A DNA stretch of 64,000 bases from Ferrovibrio sp. (GTDB taxonomy: Bacteria > Pseudomonadota > Alphaproteobacteria > Ferrovibrionales > Ferrovibrionaceae). How positions within the stretch are numbered: the stretch's first letter is position 1; each line of letters opens with the position of its first letter. A program made the translations under genes and the position numbers. Shown here one piece after another: positions 52,935 to 61,105 of the stretch. The notes below the pieces were generated by a model, which saw nothing but the letters and a program-made list of their open reading frames with translations, had not been told where the DNA came from and made no database searches. The DNA lies in the NCBI RefSeq assembly GCF_019636075.1, contig NZ_JAHBYG010000003.1:80769-144768 (forward strand), read 5' to 3'.

Positions 52935-53840
52935 TCAGAGTGAGGTCAGTCTTTTCCTCAGGCGGTCTGCGGCGAAGTCCAGGAAGACGCGCATCTTCAA
53001 GGGTACCGCGCCACGCCCCGCATGCATCAAGTGAACCGGTAGCGGCTCGACCTCGAAGTCCGCCAGGACGATGCGCAGAGCCCCCTCGCGCACCGCGTCG
53101 GCACATTGATAATGCAGCACCCGCGCCGCGCCGACGCCTTGAGCCGCCGCCCAGACCACCGCCTCCGCAGTCGAGACGGAGAGGCGTGGCCGGACGGGTA
53201 CGTCGATGTCGCCCTTTCTGTCTTTTCGCCTGAAAGGCCATGCGGAAGCCGGCGACAGGAAGTCGAAGTTCACGATAGGCAGTTTCGCTAGATCTTCGGG
53301 CGTTTCGGGCAGGCCATGCGCGGCCAGCAGTTCCGGGTTGGCGCACACAACCGTACGCATCGAACCGATGCGCGTGGCCACCATGGCACTATCTGGCAGG
53401 TTGCCGATCCGCACCGCCATATCGACATGGTCTTCGAGCAGGTGAAGGTTGCGGTCCGACAGCGCCAGCCGGACGTCGATCTCCGGATAGGCGGCCAGGA
53501 ACGCGGCGATGACCGGCAGCATATGCAGCCGGCCGAACAGGACCGGTGCCGTCACGACGAGTTCGCCGCGCGGCGCATGGAATTCCCCTGAGGCGATACG
53601 CTCTGTCTCGTCCAGTTCATCGAGGATGCGTCTGGCTGAAACCGCATAGGCTGCACCGGTATCGGTCATCGCCACCTTGCGGGTGGTGCGGGTCAGAAGC
53701 CTCGTTCCCAGATAGGCTTCAAGTTCGCCCACTTTCCGGCTCACGGTCGCCAGCGGCATACCCAGCGCTCGGCTTGCGGCCGAAAAGCTCCCCGCGTCGA
53801 TCACCCGCAGCAGAATTTTCATCGCGTCGAGCCGGTCCAT
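52935..53840 (-). CDS. LysR family transcriptional regulator
   Basis: 301 residues. The N-terminal winged HTH is MDRLDAMKILLRVIDAGSFSAASRALGMPLATVSRKVGELEAYLGTRLLTRTTR. The effector-binding domain (90-295) has the usual ELVVTAPVLFGRLHMLPVIAAFL and VDMAVRIGNLPDSAMVATRIG, placing it in the DmlR/YhjC-like group. The ATG at 53840 gives the standard start; 11 extra codons upstream are unlikely. It is divergent from the carboxymuconolactone decarboxylase-like gene, its probable target. Codon use is unlike the core genes by eye. Confidence 0.92.
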   Translation of the reverse strand: MDRLDAMKILLRVIDAGSFSAASRALGMPLATVSRKVGELEAYLGTRLLTRTTRKVAMTDTGAAYAVSARRILDELDETERIASGEFHAPRGELVVTAPVLFGRLHMLPVIAAFLAAYPEIDVRLALSDRNLHLLEDHVDMAVRIGNLPDSAMVATRIGSMRTVVCANPELLAAHGLPETPEDLAKLPIVNFDFLSPASAWPFRRKDRKGDIDVPVRPRLSVSTAEAVVWAAAQGVGAARVLHYQCADAVREGALRIVLADFEVEPLPVHLMHAGRGAVPLKMRVFLDFAADRLRKRLTSL

Positions 53841-53960
53841 CACTATCCCATAATTCGAGAATATTACTCTCAATTTTACATGATTATCTCCTTATATGGA
53901 ATGCAATATCTTCCGTGTCGTATCAACCGCTCCGATTTCGGACCCAGAAAGGAACAAGCC
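53841..53960. promoter_or_regulatory. LysR divergent control region
   Basis: AT-rich 120 bp between the LysR gene and the target gene. It contains an ATTCGAGAAT partial dyad at 53852-53861 and neighbouring ATTACT/CAATTTTA runs. LysR proteins bind T-N11-A dyads in such gaps. An AAAGGA SD precedes the downstream ATG (53961). Confidence 0.45.
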
Positions 53961-54506
53961 ATGTCCCGACTCACGATTCCCAACCGCAACGATGCCCCTG
54001 AAGCATCCAGGCCGATCCTCGACGCGGTCGAAAAGCAGCTCGGCGTCGTCCCAAACATGTTTCGTCTGATTGCCACCAGCCCGGCCGCATTGCAGGGCTT
54101 CGTTGGCAACAACGGTGCTCTCGCCAGAACGCTCGATGTCAAGACGCGCGAACGGATTGCCCTTGCCGTCGCTCAGGTGAACGGGTGCGACTACTGTCTT
54201 TCGGCGCACAGCTATCTCGGGCAGAACCTGGCGAAGATCACGTCAGAGGAAATCGCCCTCAATCGTAAAGGCAAATCCGGCGACCCCAAAGCGGACGCGG
54301 CGGTGCGTTTTGCTGCCAAGGTGGTGCGCGAACGCGGCCAGATGGACGATGCGGACATCAAGGCGGTGCGTGACGCCGGTTTCTCCGATGGCCAGATCAT
54401 CGAGATCGTCGCCGTCGCCGCCGAGAATGTTTTCACGAATCTGCTCAACAATGTTGCCCAGACCGACATCGACTTTCCCGTCGTTATCGCCGCCGAGGCA
54501 GCCTGA
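53961..54506 (+). CDS. Carboxymuconolactone decarboxylase (CMD)/AhpD-like family protein
   Basis: 181 residues. The conserved redox motif is CDYCLSAHSYL (CxxCxxxH), preceded by RERIALAVAQVNG, as in AhpD-like peroxidatic or thiol proteins. The N-terminal region NDAPEASRPILDAVEKQLGVVPNMFRLIATSPAALQGF is typical of the stand-alone peroxidase-related group. It is probably an antioxidant enzyme rather than a decarboxylase. The ATG at 53961 follows AAAGGAACAAGCC. First gene of a LysR-controlled unit with the PNPOx-like gene. Confidence 0.88.
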   Translation: MSRLTIPNRNDAPEASRPILDAVEKQLGVVPNMFRLIATSPAALQGFVGNNGALARTLDVKTRERIALAVAQVNGCDYCLSAHSYLGQNLAKITSEEIALNRKGKSGDPKADAAVRFAAKVVRERGQMDDADIKAVRDAGFSDGQIIEIVAVAAENVFTNLLNNVAQTDIDFPVVIAAEAA

Positions 54507-54574
54507 TCGCGCAGCGGGGTGACGGTCGCTTCGATCGTCGGCCCGCGCCTTCCTCACGTGTGTGGAGCCTGACC

Positions 54575-55207
54575 ATGTCGTATGGTTTCCTTGATATCGC
54601 AGCGACGCCGAGTGTCCATGCCAAGCAGGCCGAGATGGGCAGCGCTCATGTCTGGCAAAACTTCAAGGGAGATCGGCAGTTCGACCGCTTCACGAACGGC
54701 GAGGCTGCCTTCATCACCCGACGCGACAGTTTCTACATGGCGACCGTCTCGGAAACCGGCTGGCCCTACGTCCAGCATCGCGGTGGACCGCCGGGCTTCC
54801 TTAAAGTCATCAACGACAAGACGCTGGCCTTCCCCGACTATCGCGGCAACCGGCAATATATCAGCGTCGGCAACCTTGGCGCCGACGACCGCGCCGCCCT
54901 GATTCTGGTCGATTATGCCCGCCGGACCCGACTCAAGATCCTCGCACATGTCGAGGTCGTGCCACTCGGCTCGGACCCGGAGCTTGAGGCACTGGTTTTC
55001 ATGCCGGACTACAAGGCCAGGCCCGAGCGGATACTGCGGCTGCACCTCGATGCGTTCGACTGGAACTGCCCGCAGCACATCGTCCCGCGCTTTACCGAGG
55101 CGGAAATAGCCGATGCCGTGCAGCCGTTGCGCGATCGCCTGACCGCGCTTGAGACCGAAAACGCAGAGCTGCGAGCTAGGCTCGCGATCACAGAAGGAGA
55201 AAAGTGA
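54575..55207 (+). CDS. Pyridoxamine 5'-phosphate oxidase-like FMN-binding protein with C-terminal coiled coil
   Basis: 210 residues. The split-barrel flavin-binding fold is seen in [35 protein letters not shown] and [30 protein letters not shown]. The C-terminal [17 protein letters not shown] box is common in this subgroup. The last about 25 residues ([19 protein letters not shown]) form leucine-zipper-like heptads, probably for dimerisation. It follows the CMD gene by 68 nt, and its TGA overlaps the ATG of the DUF1348 fragment. Confidence 0.85.
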   Translation: MSYGFLDIAATPSVHAKQAEMGSAHVWQNFKGDRQFDRFTNGEAAFITRRDSFYMATVSETGWPYVQHRGGPPGFLKVINDKTLAFPDYRGNRQYISVGNLGADDRAALILVDYARRTRLKILAHVEVVPLGSDPELEALVFMPDYKARPERILRLHLDAFDWNCPQHIVPRFTEAEIADAVQPLRDRLTALETENAELRARLAITEGEK

Positions 55208-55326
55208 TGGAAGCCGAACGCCAGCCGTTGCCGCCGTTCACGTCTGTCGAGGCTGCCGCCCGGAAGGTTCGGCTTGCCGAGGATGCCTGGAACACGCGCG
55301 ACCCCGAGAGCGTCGCGCTAGCCTAG
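55207..55326 (+). pseudogene. Truncated DUF1348/NTF2-like gene (N-terminal stump)
   Basis: A 39-codon frame starts in the PNPOx stop (TGATG, with an AGGAGA SD just upstream) and reads [34 protein letters not shown] before TAG. This matches the N terminus of DUF1348 (SnoaL/NTF2-like, about 150 residues), in which the chain continues after VALAY. The break falls exactly there, and the next 26 bp lead into the 3' end of the convergent reductase gene. CMD, PNPOx and DUF1348 genes often cluster, so this is the remnant of a third operon member cut by a deletion or recombination. Confidence 0.78.
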
Positions 55327-55351
55327 CGGCACGCCCCACGACTTTGGCGTC

Positions 55352-55945
55352 TCACCGTGCGACGGCGTAGTCGAGCCGCATAAGGCCATCGTCCAGACGT
55401 TTGGCATTCAGCAACCGAAAGGGCTGGCGCGAGGCGTCATGCGTAAAGAGGTCGTTCGTGCCGCCCGCCGCAATCGGATAAACGATCAGGCGAAGTTCAT
55501 CGACCAGTCCTTCCGCCATCAGCCTACGGAACATGGCACCCCCGCCCATCAGGTAAATATTTTTTCCGGCCTGCTGCTTGAGTTCGGTAATCCGGTCGAT
55601 GTCGTTGAGAAAGCGCGTGTTAGGCCATTGCGATTCTGTCATCGCGCGGGTTAGCACATAGTGCGGCAGATCGGGAATGCGCTCAGCCCATTTCAGTTCG
55701 TCGGCCGTCGCAACAGTGCCGGTCATCGGCGAAGGGGCTGCGGGATTCGTGCGCATGGCAGACCAATACCCCTCATAGCCTCGATACATTGCGCCACCCA
55801 GAACACAAGCATCTATACTGTCGCCAAGGTCGTAGTCCTCGGACCACGCCGGTACCCAATCGGCATAGTCGCCGGGGCCCTGGAATTTGAGGTCGAGCGA
55901 GACCTTAAAGGCGGAAATCAGTTTTCTCATCGGATATTCTTTCAT
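55352..55945 (-). CDS. Dihydrofolate reductase-like (RibD C-terminal domain) protein
   Basis: 197 residues of the RibD_C/DHFR-like fold: RKLISAFKVSLDLKFQGPG at the N terminus, CVLGGAMYRGYEGYW, and IYLMGGGAMFRRLMAEGLVDELRLIVYPIAAGGTNDLF. Such stand-alone proteins are NADPH-dependent reductases of unknown substrate and are often encoded next to ArsR-SRPBCC pairs. Two starts are possible (ATG 55945 or 55930). It lies 58 nt after the SRPBCC gene on the same strand. Confidence 0.88.
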   Translation of the reverse strand: MKEYPMRKLISAFKVSLDLKFQGPGDYADWVPAWSEDYDLGDSIDACVLGGAMYRGYEGYWSAMRTNPAAPSPMTGTVATADELKWAERIPDLPHYVLTRAMTESQWPNTRFLNDIDRITELKQQAGKNIYLMGGGAMFRRLMAEGLVDELRLIVYPIAAGGTNDLFTHDASRQPFRLLNAKRLDDGLMRLDYAVAR

Positions 55946-56003
55946 TTGATCTCAGGCGGAAAATCTGAGTGTCTAAATATGTACGGTGCGGTCGGTGCGG
56001 CCC

Positions 56004-56546
56004 TTAGGCCGACTTCGTCTGGCGCGCTGCCAGACGCGCAAGATACTCATCGCGCAGACGGGTCCAACTCAGCCAGAATGATGGCCGGTGGCTGCCCTCG
56101 ATTTCGGCCGACAGAATATCGAGGTGGCTGTGCCAGCCGGCAAATATCCCAATCTTGGACGCGTCGAGGCCTGTATGGGTTATGGTCAGCAGGACGCGGC
56201 TGCCCTTCTCGACCAGATCGAAAATAACCTGGCCCTGGCCCCAGAGGATGGCCAACCTGTGGGGCTCATCGAACGCGATGACCTTGCTGGGCATCCGCTG
56301 TTCCCCGCCGACTCCTTCGGGCCTTGGGTCATCGGGCCCAGACAGATCATCGTTGCGCCAGACAAGTTCAAGCGCGGTTCCGGCCGCACTCTGCATGATG
56401 CCGTCGGCAAACCATTTCCGTCTCAATTCAGCGTCGACAAGATAGCGCCAGAGTCGTGCGGCACTACCGGGAAACCAGCGTTGGATGACCAGTGTCGAGC
56501 CATCGCGCAATTCAGCATATTCGTCTGACGTTGCAATGCGGGTCAT
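56004..56546 (-). CDS. SRPBCC/AHSA1 domain protein
   Basis: 180 residues of the START-like AHSA1 group: LVIQRWFPGSAARLWRYLVDAELRRKWFAD at the N terminus, the EPHRLAILWGQGQVIFDLV strand pair, and VLLTITHTGLDASKIGIFAGWHSHLDILSAEIEG at the C-terminal helix. Partner of the ArsR-type regulator upstream, with which it overlaps by 4 bp. Function unknown; such proteins bind hydrophobic ligands. Confidence 0.9.
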   Translation of the reverse strand: MTRIATSDEYAELRDGSTLVIQRWFPGSAARLWRYLVDAELRRKWFADGIMQSAAGTALELVWRNDDLSGPDDPRPEGVGGEQRMPSKVIAFDEPHRLAILWGQGQVIFDLVEKGSRVLLTITHTGLDASKIGIFAGWHSHLDILSAEIEGSHRPSFWLSWTRLRDEYLARLAARQTKSA

Positions 56547-56905
56547 TTGTCTTTTTTCCTTTTCGCGTGGGGTTTTGTCTGATCGGCAAGGGTGGTCTGC
56601 GCGTCTTCTTCCCGCAGCAAACGGTCCAAAATCTCCAACCGGCTCGACCAGAACTGCTCAAAAAAGCTCAGTTCGGAATGAGCACGTGCCAGTGGCGCTG
56701 CCTCAAGGCTGCAGAAATGGGTTCGCCACTTAACCTCGCGGCGGACCAGTCCTGCGGCTTCGAGTACCTTGATATGACGCGACGCGGCGGCGAGCGATAT
56801 CGGGTGAGGCTCGGCCAGTTCGGTTACCGTACGCGGGCCCCGCGCAAGATCGCGCAGCATCGCGCGCCTAGTGCTGTCGCTTAGCGCCTGAAAAACATCA
56901 TCCAT
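56543..56905 (-). CDS. ArsR family transcriptional regulator
   Basis: 120 residues from the ATG at 56905 (a longer start at 56926 is possible). Winged HTH: DDVFQALSDSTRRAMLRDLARGPRTVTELAEPHPISLAAASRHIKVLEAAGLVRREVKWRTHFCSLEAAPL. This is the SRPBCC-linked ArsR subgroup, which lacks the metal-binding CxC motif of true ArsR. It probably autoregulates the ArsR-SRPBCC-reductase operon. Confidence 0.9.
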   Translation of the reverse strand: MDDVFQALSDSTRRAMLRDLARGPRTVTELAEPHPISLAAASRHIKVLEAAGLVRREVKWRTHFCSLEAAPLARAHSELSFFEQFWSSRLEILDRLLREEDAQTTLADQTKPHAKRKKDK

Positions 56906-56926
56906 GTTTGCTTCTCGTTCAACCAT

Positions 56927-57135
56927 ATTGTTAAATTACACCACTTTCATCATCAGTCAACAATTTTGTTTAATGATGGGAGTTGGCCAGATATCTCGGT
57001 TGCGGCTTTGCAACCAAGCTTGCGGACCGCGCGGCCGCCCAGCGCCCTCTGCCTCAAGCAAAGCGACCGCTCGCGCGATGGTTTCGTTCGTATTTCTCAA
57101 ATATTCAGAAGGGCTTCCGTCTCGCCGGGGCGATA
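56927..57135. promoter_or_regulatory. AT-rich promoter/operator region upstream of the arsR-type operon
   Basis: The part next to the ArsR gene (56927-56975) is AT-rich and holds the near-palindrome AACAATTTTGTT (56959-56970) and TTGTTAAATTA, plausible operator and promoter parts on the minus strand. From 56990 to 57135 I see no gene. Confidence 0.45.
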
Positions 57136-58002
57136 TCACTCGGTCAGCTGGTTGCGCAGGAACAAAAGTTCTTCCTGCCGTTTCTTGCCAGATTTGGGCA
57201 AGGCGAGATTCAGCGTTTTCATGGTGTCGAGGATGATCTGCGAGACCAGCAGCCTTGAGGTCTGTTTGTCGTCTGCCGGCACGACATACCATGGCGCCTG
57301 CCTGGTGCTGGTGGCGGCCAGGCATTTTTCATAAGCGTCCATATACGATTTCCAGAATTTCCGCTCCTCGATATCGGCCGCAGACATTTTCCAGTTTTTC
57401 TGCGGATCGTCGATGCGTTTGAGCAGGCGCTTGCGTTGCTCTTCCGGGGAAAGATGCAGGAATATCTTAATCGCCAGCGTTCCGTTTTCATGCAGGTGTT
57501 TTTCAAAATGCCGGATCGAGCGATACCGGCTCTGCCAGATCGTTTTTTTCTGGCGGCGCATATCCGGCAGATGTTCGCCGGTGAGAATTTCAGGATGCAC
57601 CCGGGCGATCAGCACTTCTTCATAATACGACCGGTTGAAGATCCCGATCATGCCCCTTTCCGGCAATTCGCGAGTCGTGCGCCACAGGAAATCATGATCC
57701 AGCTCGGTGGCGCTGGGATGCGCGAAGCTGCGGATATGGCAGCCCTGTGGATTGACGCCGGACATGACATGTTTGATCACGCCGTCTTTTCCGGCGGTGT
57801 CCATGCCCTGAAAGATCACCAGAAGCGCGTATCGATTGGAGGCGTAGAGCTTTTCCTGCAGCGCACTGAGTTTCTTTATGCGCTCTGATATCGCTGCATC
57901 ATATTGAGCCTGTGTCCGATGGATCGGGGCTATCCGGGTGGGCCATGCGTTGAGATCGACCTTGCTGCCCTCACGAACCTGAAAATTCTTGATATCAATC
58001 AT
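57136..58002 (-). CDS. Polyphosphate kinase 2 family protein
   Basis: 288 residues. The PPK2 Walker A is GMDTAGKDG (66-74), the Walker B-like segment is IFNRSYYEEV (121-130), and the lid region has HLSPEEQRKRLLKRIDDPQKNWKMSAADIEERKFW. It uses polyphosphate to phosphorylate nucleotides; from the sequence I cannot separate class I (NDP) from class III (NMP/NDP) activity. It stands alone between the arsR-type module and the exporter. Confidence 0.92.
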   Translation of the reverse strand: MIDIKNFQVREGSKVDLNAWPTRIAPIHRTQAQYDAAISERIKKLSALQEKLYASNRYALLVIFQGMDTAGKDGVIKHVMSGVNPQGCHIRSFAHPSATELDHDFLWRTTRELPERGMIGIFNRSYYEEVLIARVHPEILTGEHLPDMRRQKKTIWQSRYRSIRHFEKHLHENGTLAIKIFLHLSPEEQRKRLLKRIDDPQKNWKMSAADIEERKFWKSYMDAYEKCLAATSTRQAPWYVVPADDKQTSRLLVSQIILDTMKTLNLALPKSGKKRQEELLFLRNQLTE

Positions 58003-58059
58003 GCCGGGCTCCTGGCGACGGCGCAGTGGCGGGGCTGATTGGCGGGCAGCGCCGTGCGC

Positions 58060-58803
58060 TTAGCTGGTCAACTGGGTCTGGTGCCGTTCCAGCATGCCAG
58101 CCAGGGGGCCGCTGTCCAGCAATTTTCCGTGGTTGAGAAGCACGGCCTGGTCGCAAATGCGCTCCAGAAATGCTTTCGAGCGTTCGGCGATCACCACGAT
58201 GGAGGATGGCGGCATGCCGCTTTCTATATGCTTACAGAGCCGGTCGATCATCGCCGGTTGCAGGTGGTCCAGCATCTCGTCGATCAGTAGGATTTCGGCT
58301 TCATAGGCCACGGCGATGCCCAAGGCCAGCCGCACCTGATCACCCTGCGATAGCGTATTGAGCGGCTGGTCGAGAACCCCTTCCAGCGCCCCGAAATCAA
58401 CCGCTCGTTCCAGTCGTTGGCGGCATGCGGCCGCGCCGAAGCCGAGCAGCAGGCCCTGGCCGATGATGGTCTGATGCGCGGTAAAGTTCGCGTCGATACC
58501 GATGCCGGTGCCCAGCAGGCTGATGGCGCGTCCATGGGTTTCTGCGCTTCCCTTGGAGGGCGGCAGCAAACCGCCGAGTACCCGCAGCAGGGTGGTTTTG
58601 CCCGCCGCATTGCCGCCCAGCACGGCCAGGCGACTGCCGCCCTGAAGCGCGAGCGTAACATCATCCAGGGCGATGACCGTGTTGCGGTGTCGGCTGGATT
58701 GCGGCCCCAGCAGCGGACCGAACAGGTTACGCTTGAACGAGCGGTCTCCCGCAAAAAACATCGGGAAGGTTACGCTCACATGCCGCAATGCGATGCCGGC
58801 CAT
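58060..58803 (-). CDS. Polysaccharide ABC exporter ATP-binding protein (Wzt/KpsT-like) with non-canonical motor motifs
   Basis: 247 residues. The N-terminal insertion (FAGDRSFKRNLFGPLLGPQSSRHRN) before the first strand is typical of Wzt/TagH-like exporters, and Walker A is GGNAAGKTTLL. The signature is LSQGDQVRLALGIA instead of LSGGQ. Walker B ILLIDEMLDHLQ keeps the catalytic Glu, but the H-loop His is absent: the strand reads IVVIAERSKAF where VSH(D/S) is expected. ATP turnover may be slow or rely on another residue. It is paired with the permease gene 2 nt upstream. Confidence 0.85.
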   Translation of the reverse strand: MAGIALRHVSVTFPMFFAGDRSFKRNLFGPLLGPQSSRHRNTVIALDDVTLALQGGSRLAVLGGNAAGKTTLLRVLGGLLPPSKGSAETHGRAISLLGTGIGIDANFTAHQTIIGQGLLLGFGAAACRQRLERAVDFGALEGVLDQPLNTLSQGDQVRLALGIAVAYEAEILLIDEMLDHLQPAMIDRLCKHIESGMPPSSIVVIAERSKAFLERICDQAVLLNHGKLLDSGPLAGMLERHQTQLTS

Positions 58804-58805
58804 GG

Positions 58806-59579
58806 CTATAGCCAATAGGGCAGGCGATGCGCGGCATGGCGGCCCAGCCAGCGCGCAAGCAAAAGGCCCAGCAGGCCGATCAGGCTGGCGCCCAGCCAAA
58901 TTTCGGCTGTGACGGGCAGGCCCAGCAGCGGATGACGCAACAGCGCGATCAGGGATGCAAAGGGATTGATATCGATCAGATAGCCGTGGCGCGGAAGATT
59001 GTCTTCGATCCACAGGATCGGCGTAAGGAAAAAAGCCAGGTGCAGGCCCCAGGCGATCAGTTGCGGCAAATCGCGAAAGCGTGCGCTGGCCAAGGCGGCG
59101 ACATAGCTTATCCAGAATGTGTTCAACACCAGCAGCAGGATACCGCCGAGCAAGGCCAGCGGTGTCACGGCCAGGCGGCCGAAATACAGCCATGCTATAA
59201 TCAGCGCCAGGCTGATATTCAGCAGCAGGATCACGAAATTGCGCAGCATCACCCGCACCACCGGCACAACAAGGGTCATCCGGTTATGCCGCAGCGTGTT
59301 CAGGAAGCTCCAAACCAGGTTGCAGCTCTGATGCACGCAACTGGCCATGAAGGTCCAGGCGATCAGGCCGGAAGCCAGCAGAGCCGTGTATTCGGGATAA
59401 TCGGGCAGCACCTGCTTGAGCACGGAACCGAAAAACAGGCTGAGGCAGGCAACCAGGAAGGCAAGCCCCAGGGTGGACCAGAGCGGCCCCAGAATGGTGC
59501 GGCGGATACTGGCTTCCATGTCGGCCAGACCGGCATAGATGGCAAAGCGAATCATGTCTGCTAACGGGGGAGAAATCAT
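58806..59579 (-). CDS. Polysaccharide/polyol phosphate ABC exporter permease (ABC-2, Wzm/KpsM-like)
   Basis: 257 residues with six membrane segments. ADMEASIRRTILGPLWSTLGLAFLVACLSLFFGSVL is the typical N-terminal amphipathic helix plus TM1 of Wzm/KpsM permeases. TPILWIEDNLPRHGYLIDINPFASLIALLRHPLLG is the conserved C-terminal loop. The ATG at 59579 gives the family N terminus. It should export an undecaprenyl- or lipid-linked glycan together with the ATPase downstream. It is divergent from the GT2 gene. Confidence 0.88.
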   Translation of the reverse strand: MISPPLADMIRFAIYAGLADMEASIRRTILGPLWSTLGLAFLVACLSLFFGSVLKQVLPDYPEYTALLASGLIAWTFMASCVHQSCNLVWSFLNTLRHNRMTLVVPVVRVMLRNFVILLLNISLALIIAWLYFGRLAVTPLALLGGILLLVLNTFWISYVAALASARFRDLPQLIAWGLHLAFFLTPILWIEDNLPRHGYLIDINPFASLIALLRHPLLGLPVTAEIWLGASLIGLLGLLLARWLGRHAAHRLPYWL

Positions 59580-59878
59580 TGAAATTCGGCCCAGCCAATG
59601 CCGGCCCAGCGATTGGACCGGATGGCCGTAATACGAGGCCATCCGGTATGGGTCAACAGGAAACCGGGATTTCAGCCATGTTTTACAGGAATATATGGGT
59701 GTTTGCGCCCTGCCTGGCCAATAATCCGGCAAGTCGTGGGGTGTGACGGCGGCACTGCCGATCAGCAACCATATCGCGTAATTCCGTGCGCCGACCGATG
59801 ATTTCAAGGCGTAAATAGGCCAATCTGCGGTCAGAGATTTGGGGACAGATTCGCATCGGCCATGGCAATTGAGCGGTA
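59580..59878. other. Divergent intergenic region between exporter and glycosyltransferase
   Basis: About 300 bp with no ORF that looks coding. It must hold both promoters. I see no clear -35/-10 pair; GGTCAACAGG and ATTTCAGCC words around 59650-59680 are AT-richer. Confidence 0.5.
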
Positions 59879-60904
59879 ATGAATAGCAGCGATACAGAAT
59901 CGCATTCCCAGGGCAGGCAGAGCCTGGTGCAGCAGCCTGGCGATTTCCCGGCAGCGGCTGTCTTGCAGGCCTATGGCAAGCCGAAGGCGAGGCAGGATCG
60001 CAGCGTGTCTTCGGTCACGGTGGTGTATTATCCCGGGGCGGTGCTGTGGGCTTGCATCGAGAGTTTGCTGGCCCAGCCCGAACTGGTCGAACTGATCCTG
60101 GTGGTCAACGGGATCGAGCGGGAAGGCCGCCTGCGATTGCAGGCTCTGACGCAATCCGAACCCCGCATCCGCCTGATAATCGGCCAGGGCAATATCGGCT
60201 TCGCGGCCGGCTGCAATCGGGGCGCCTCGATCGCCACGGCGAACCGGCTGGCTTTCGTCAATCCCGATTGCGTTCTTGCGCCCGGCACGTTCGGCAATAT
60301 CCTCGATGTATTCGATGCCAAGCCGCAGGCCTGGCTGGTGGGCGGACGTTTGCAACATCCCGATGGCCGCGAACAGCGCGGGGGCCGCCGCCAGATCATG
60401 ACGCCTTGGCGGGTTTTCGTGGAACTGATTCGCTTGGACCGGCTGTTTCCCAATCATCCTTATTTTGCCCGTTTGCACGATTACGAAAATACGCCGATTG
60501 GCGAGGCAGCCGAAGTTCCGATGATCAGCGGCGCCTTCATGATGATCGCGCGCAATCATTACGAACGGCTTGGCGGCATGGACGACAATATGTTCCTGCA
60601 TGCCGACGATGTGGATCTATGCATCCGGGTTGGGCAGCATGGCGGGCAGGTCTGGTATGCTGGCCATGTGCCGATCACCCATCATCTGAGCACCAGCGAC
60701 GTATCGCGCACATTCGTCGAATGGCATAAAACCCGCAGCACCAGTTATTATTTCATCAAGCATTTCCAGCGCCTCTATCCGCGTTGGACGCTGTCGGGGA
60801 TTTCCGTTCTGCTCTGGCTGCGCTTTGCCATCCTTGCCTTGCGCGCCTTGCCCACCGATCTGCCGCGTAGTCTGCGGCGCTGGATCAGGCGCCGGCATGA
60901 TTAG
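59879..60904 (+). CDS. GT2 family glycosyltransferase (WbbL/rhamnosyltransferase-like)
   Basis: 341 residues. The GT-A fold shows SSVTVVYYPGAVLWACIESLLAQ, the GNIGFAAGCNRGA loop and the FVNPD motif (DXD equivalent). Later come PMISGAFMMIARNHYERLGGMDDNMFLHADDVDLCIR (catalytic ED-like region) and HH with a C-terminal amphipathic helix, as in WbbL-type rhamnosyltransferases. The first 40 residues are hydrophilic and not conserved, so the true start may lie downstream. It probably adds a sugar to the glycan exported by the divergent ABC system. Confidence 0.87.
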   Translation: MNSSDTESHSQGRQSLVQQPGDFPAAAVLQAYGKPKARQDRSVSSVTVVYYPGAVLWACIESLLAQPELVELILVVNGIEREGRLRLQALTQSEPRIRLIIGQGNIGFAAGCNRGASIATANRLAFVNPDCVLAPGTFGNILDVFDAKPQAWLVGGRLQHPDGREQRGGRRQIMTPWRVFVELIRLDRLFPNHPYFARLHDYENTPIGEAAEVPMISGAFMMIARNHYERLGGMDDNMFLHADDVDLCIRVGQHGGQVWYAGHVPITHHLSTSDVSRTFVEWHKTRSTSYYFIKHFQRLYPRWTLSGISVLLWLRFAILALRALPTDLPRSLRRWIRRRHD

Positions 60905-60911
60905 CCAGGCA

Positions 60912-60935
60912 CGCCCGGTCTGGACTTGCCGGGCG
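60912..60935 (+). terminator. Hairpin after the glycosyltransferase gene
   Basis: CGCCCGG (60912-60918) and CCGGGCG (60929-60935) form a 7-bp stem with a 10-nt loop just after the stop. No U-run follows, so confidence is modest. The remaining sequence to the next gene (60936-61105) shows no ORF. Confidence 0.45.
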
Positions 60936-61105
60936 AAGCTTCAAAAGCCACGGCTTTGGTGCTACTAAATCCTCCCGCTTCAATAGGGTTTAAACGCGGA
61001 GTCTAGGCGCGTTTTTCGTGTGCTTCCGGGCGCAACACAAGCGCTGGGCGGCAACATGGAGATGCCGCATTCCGGATTGGCAAAGCAAGTTTGCAGGAGA
61101 TGACG

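Noticed and set aside
52671..60904. Possible integrated element with a duplicated tRNA-Arg 3' end
   Set aside because: I looked for another copy of the GTTCGAATCTTG...GGGTGCGCCA end and found only a weak partial resemblance near 57940; no integrase is present. The region is reported as accessory-looking only.
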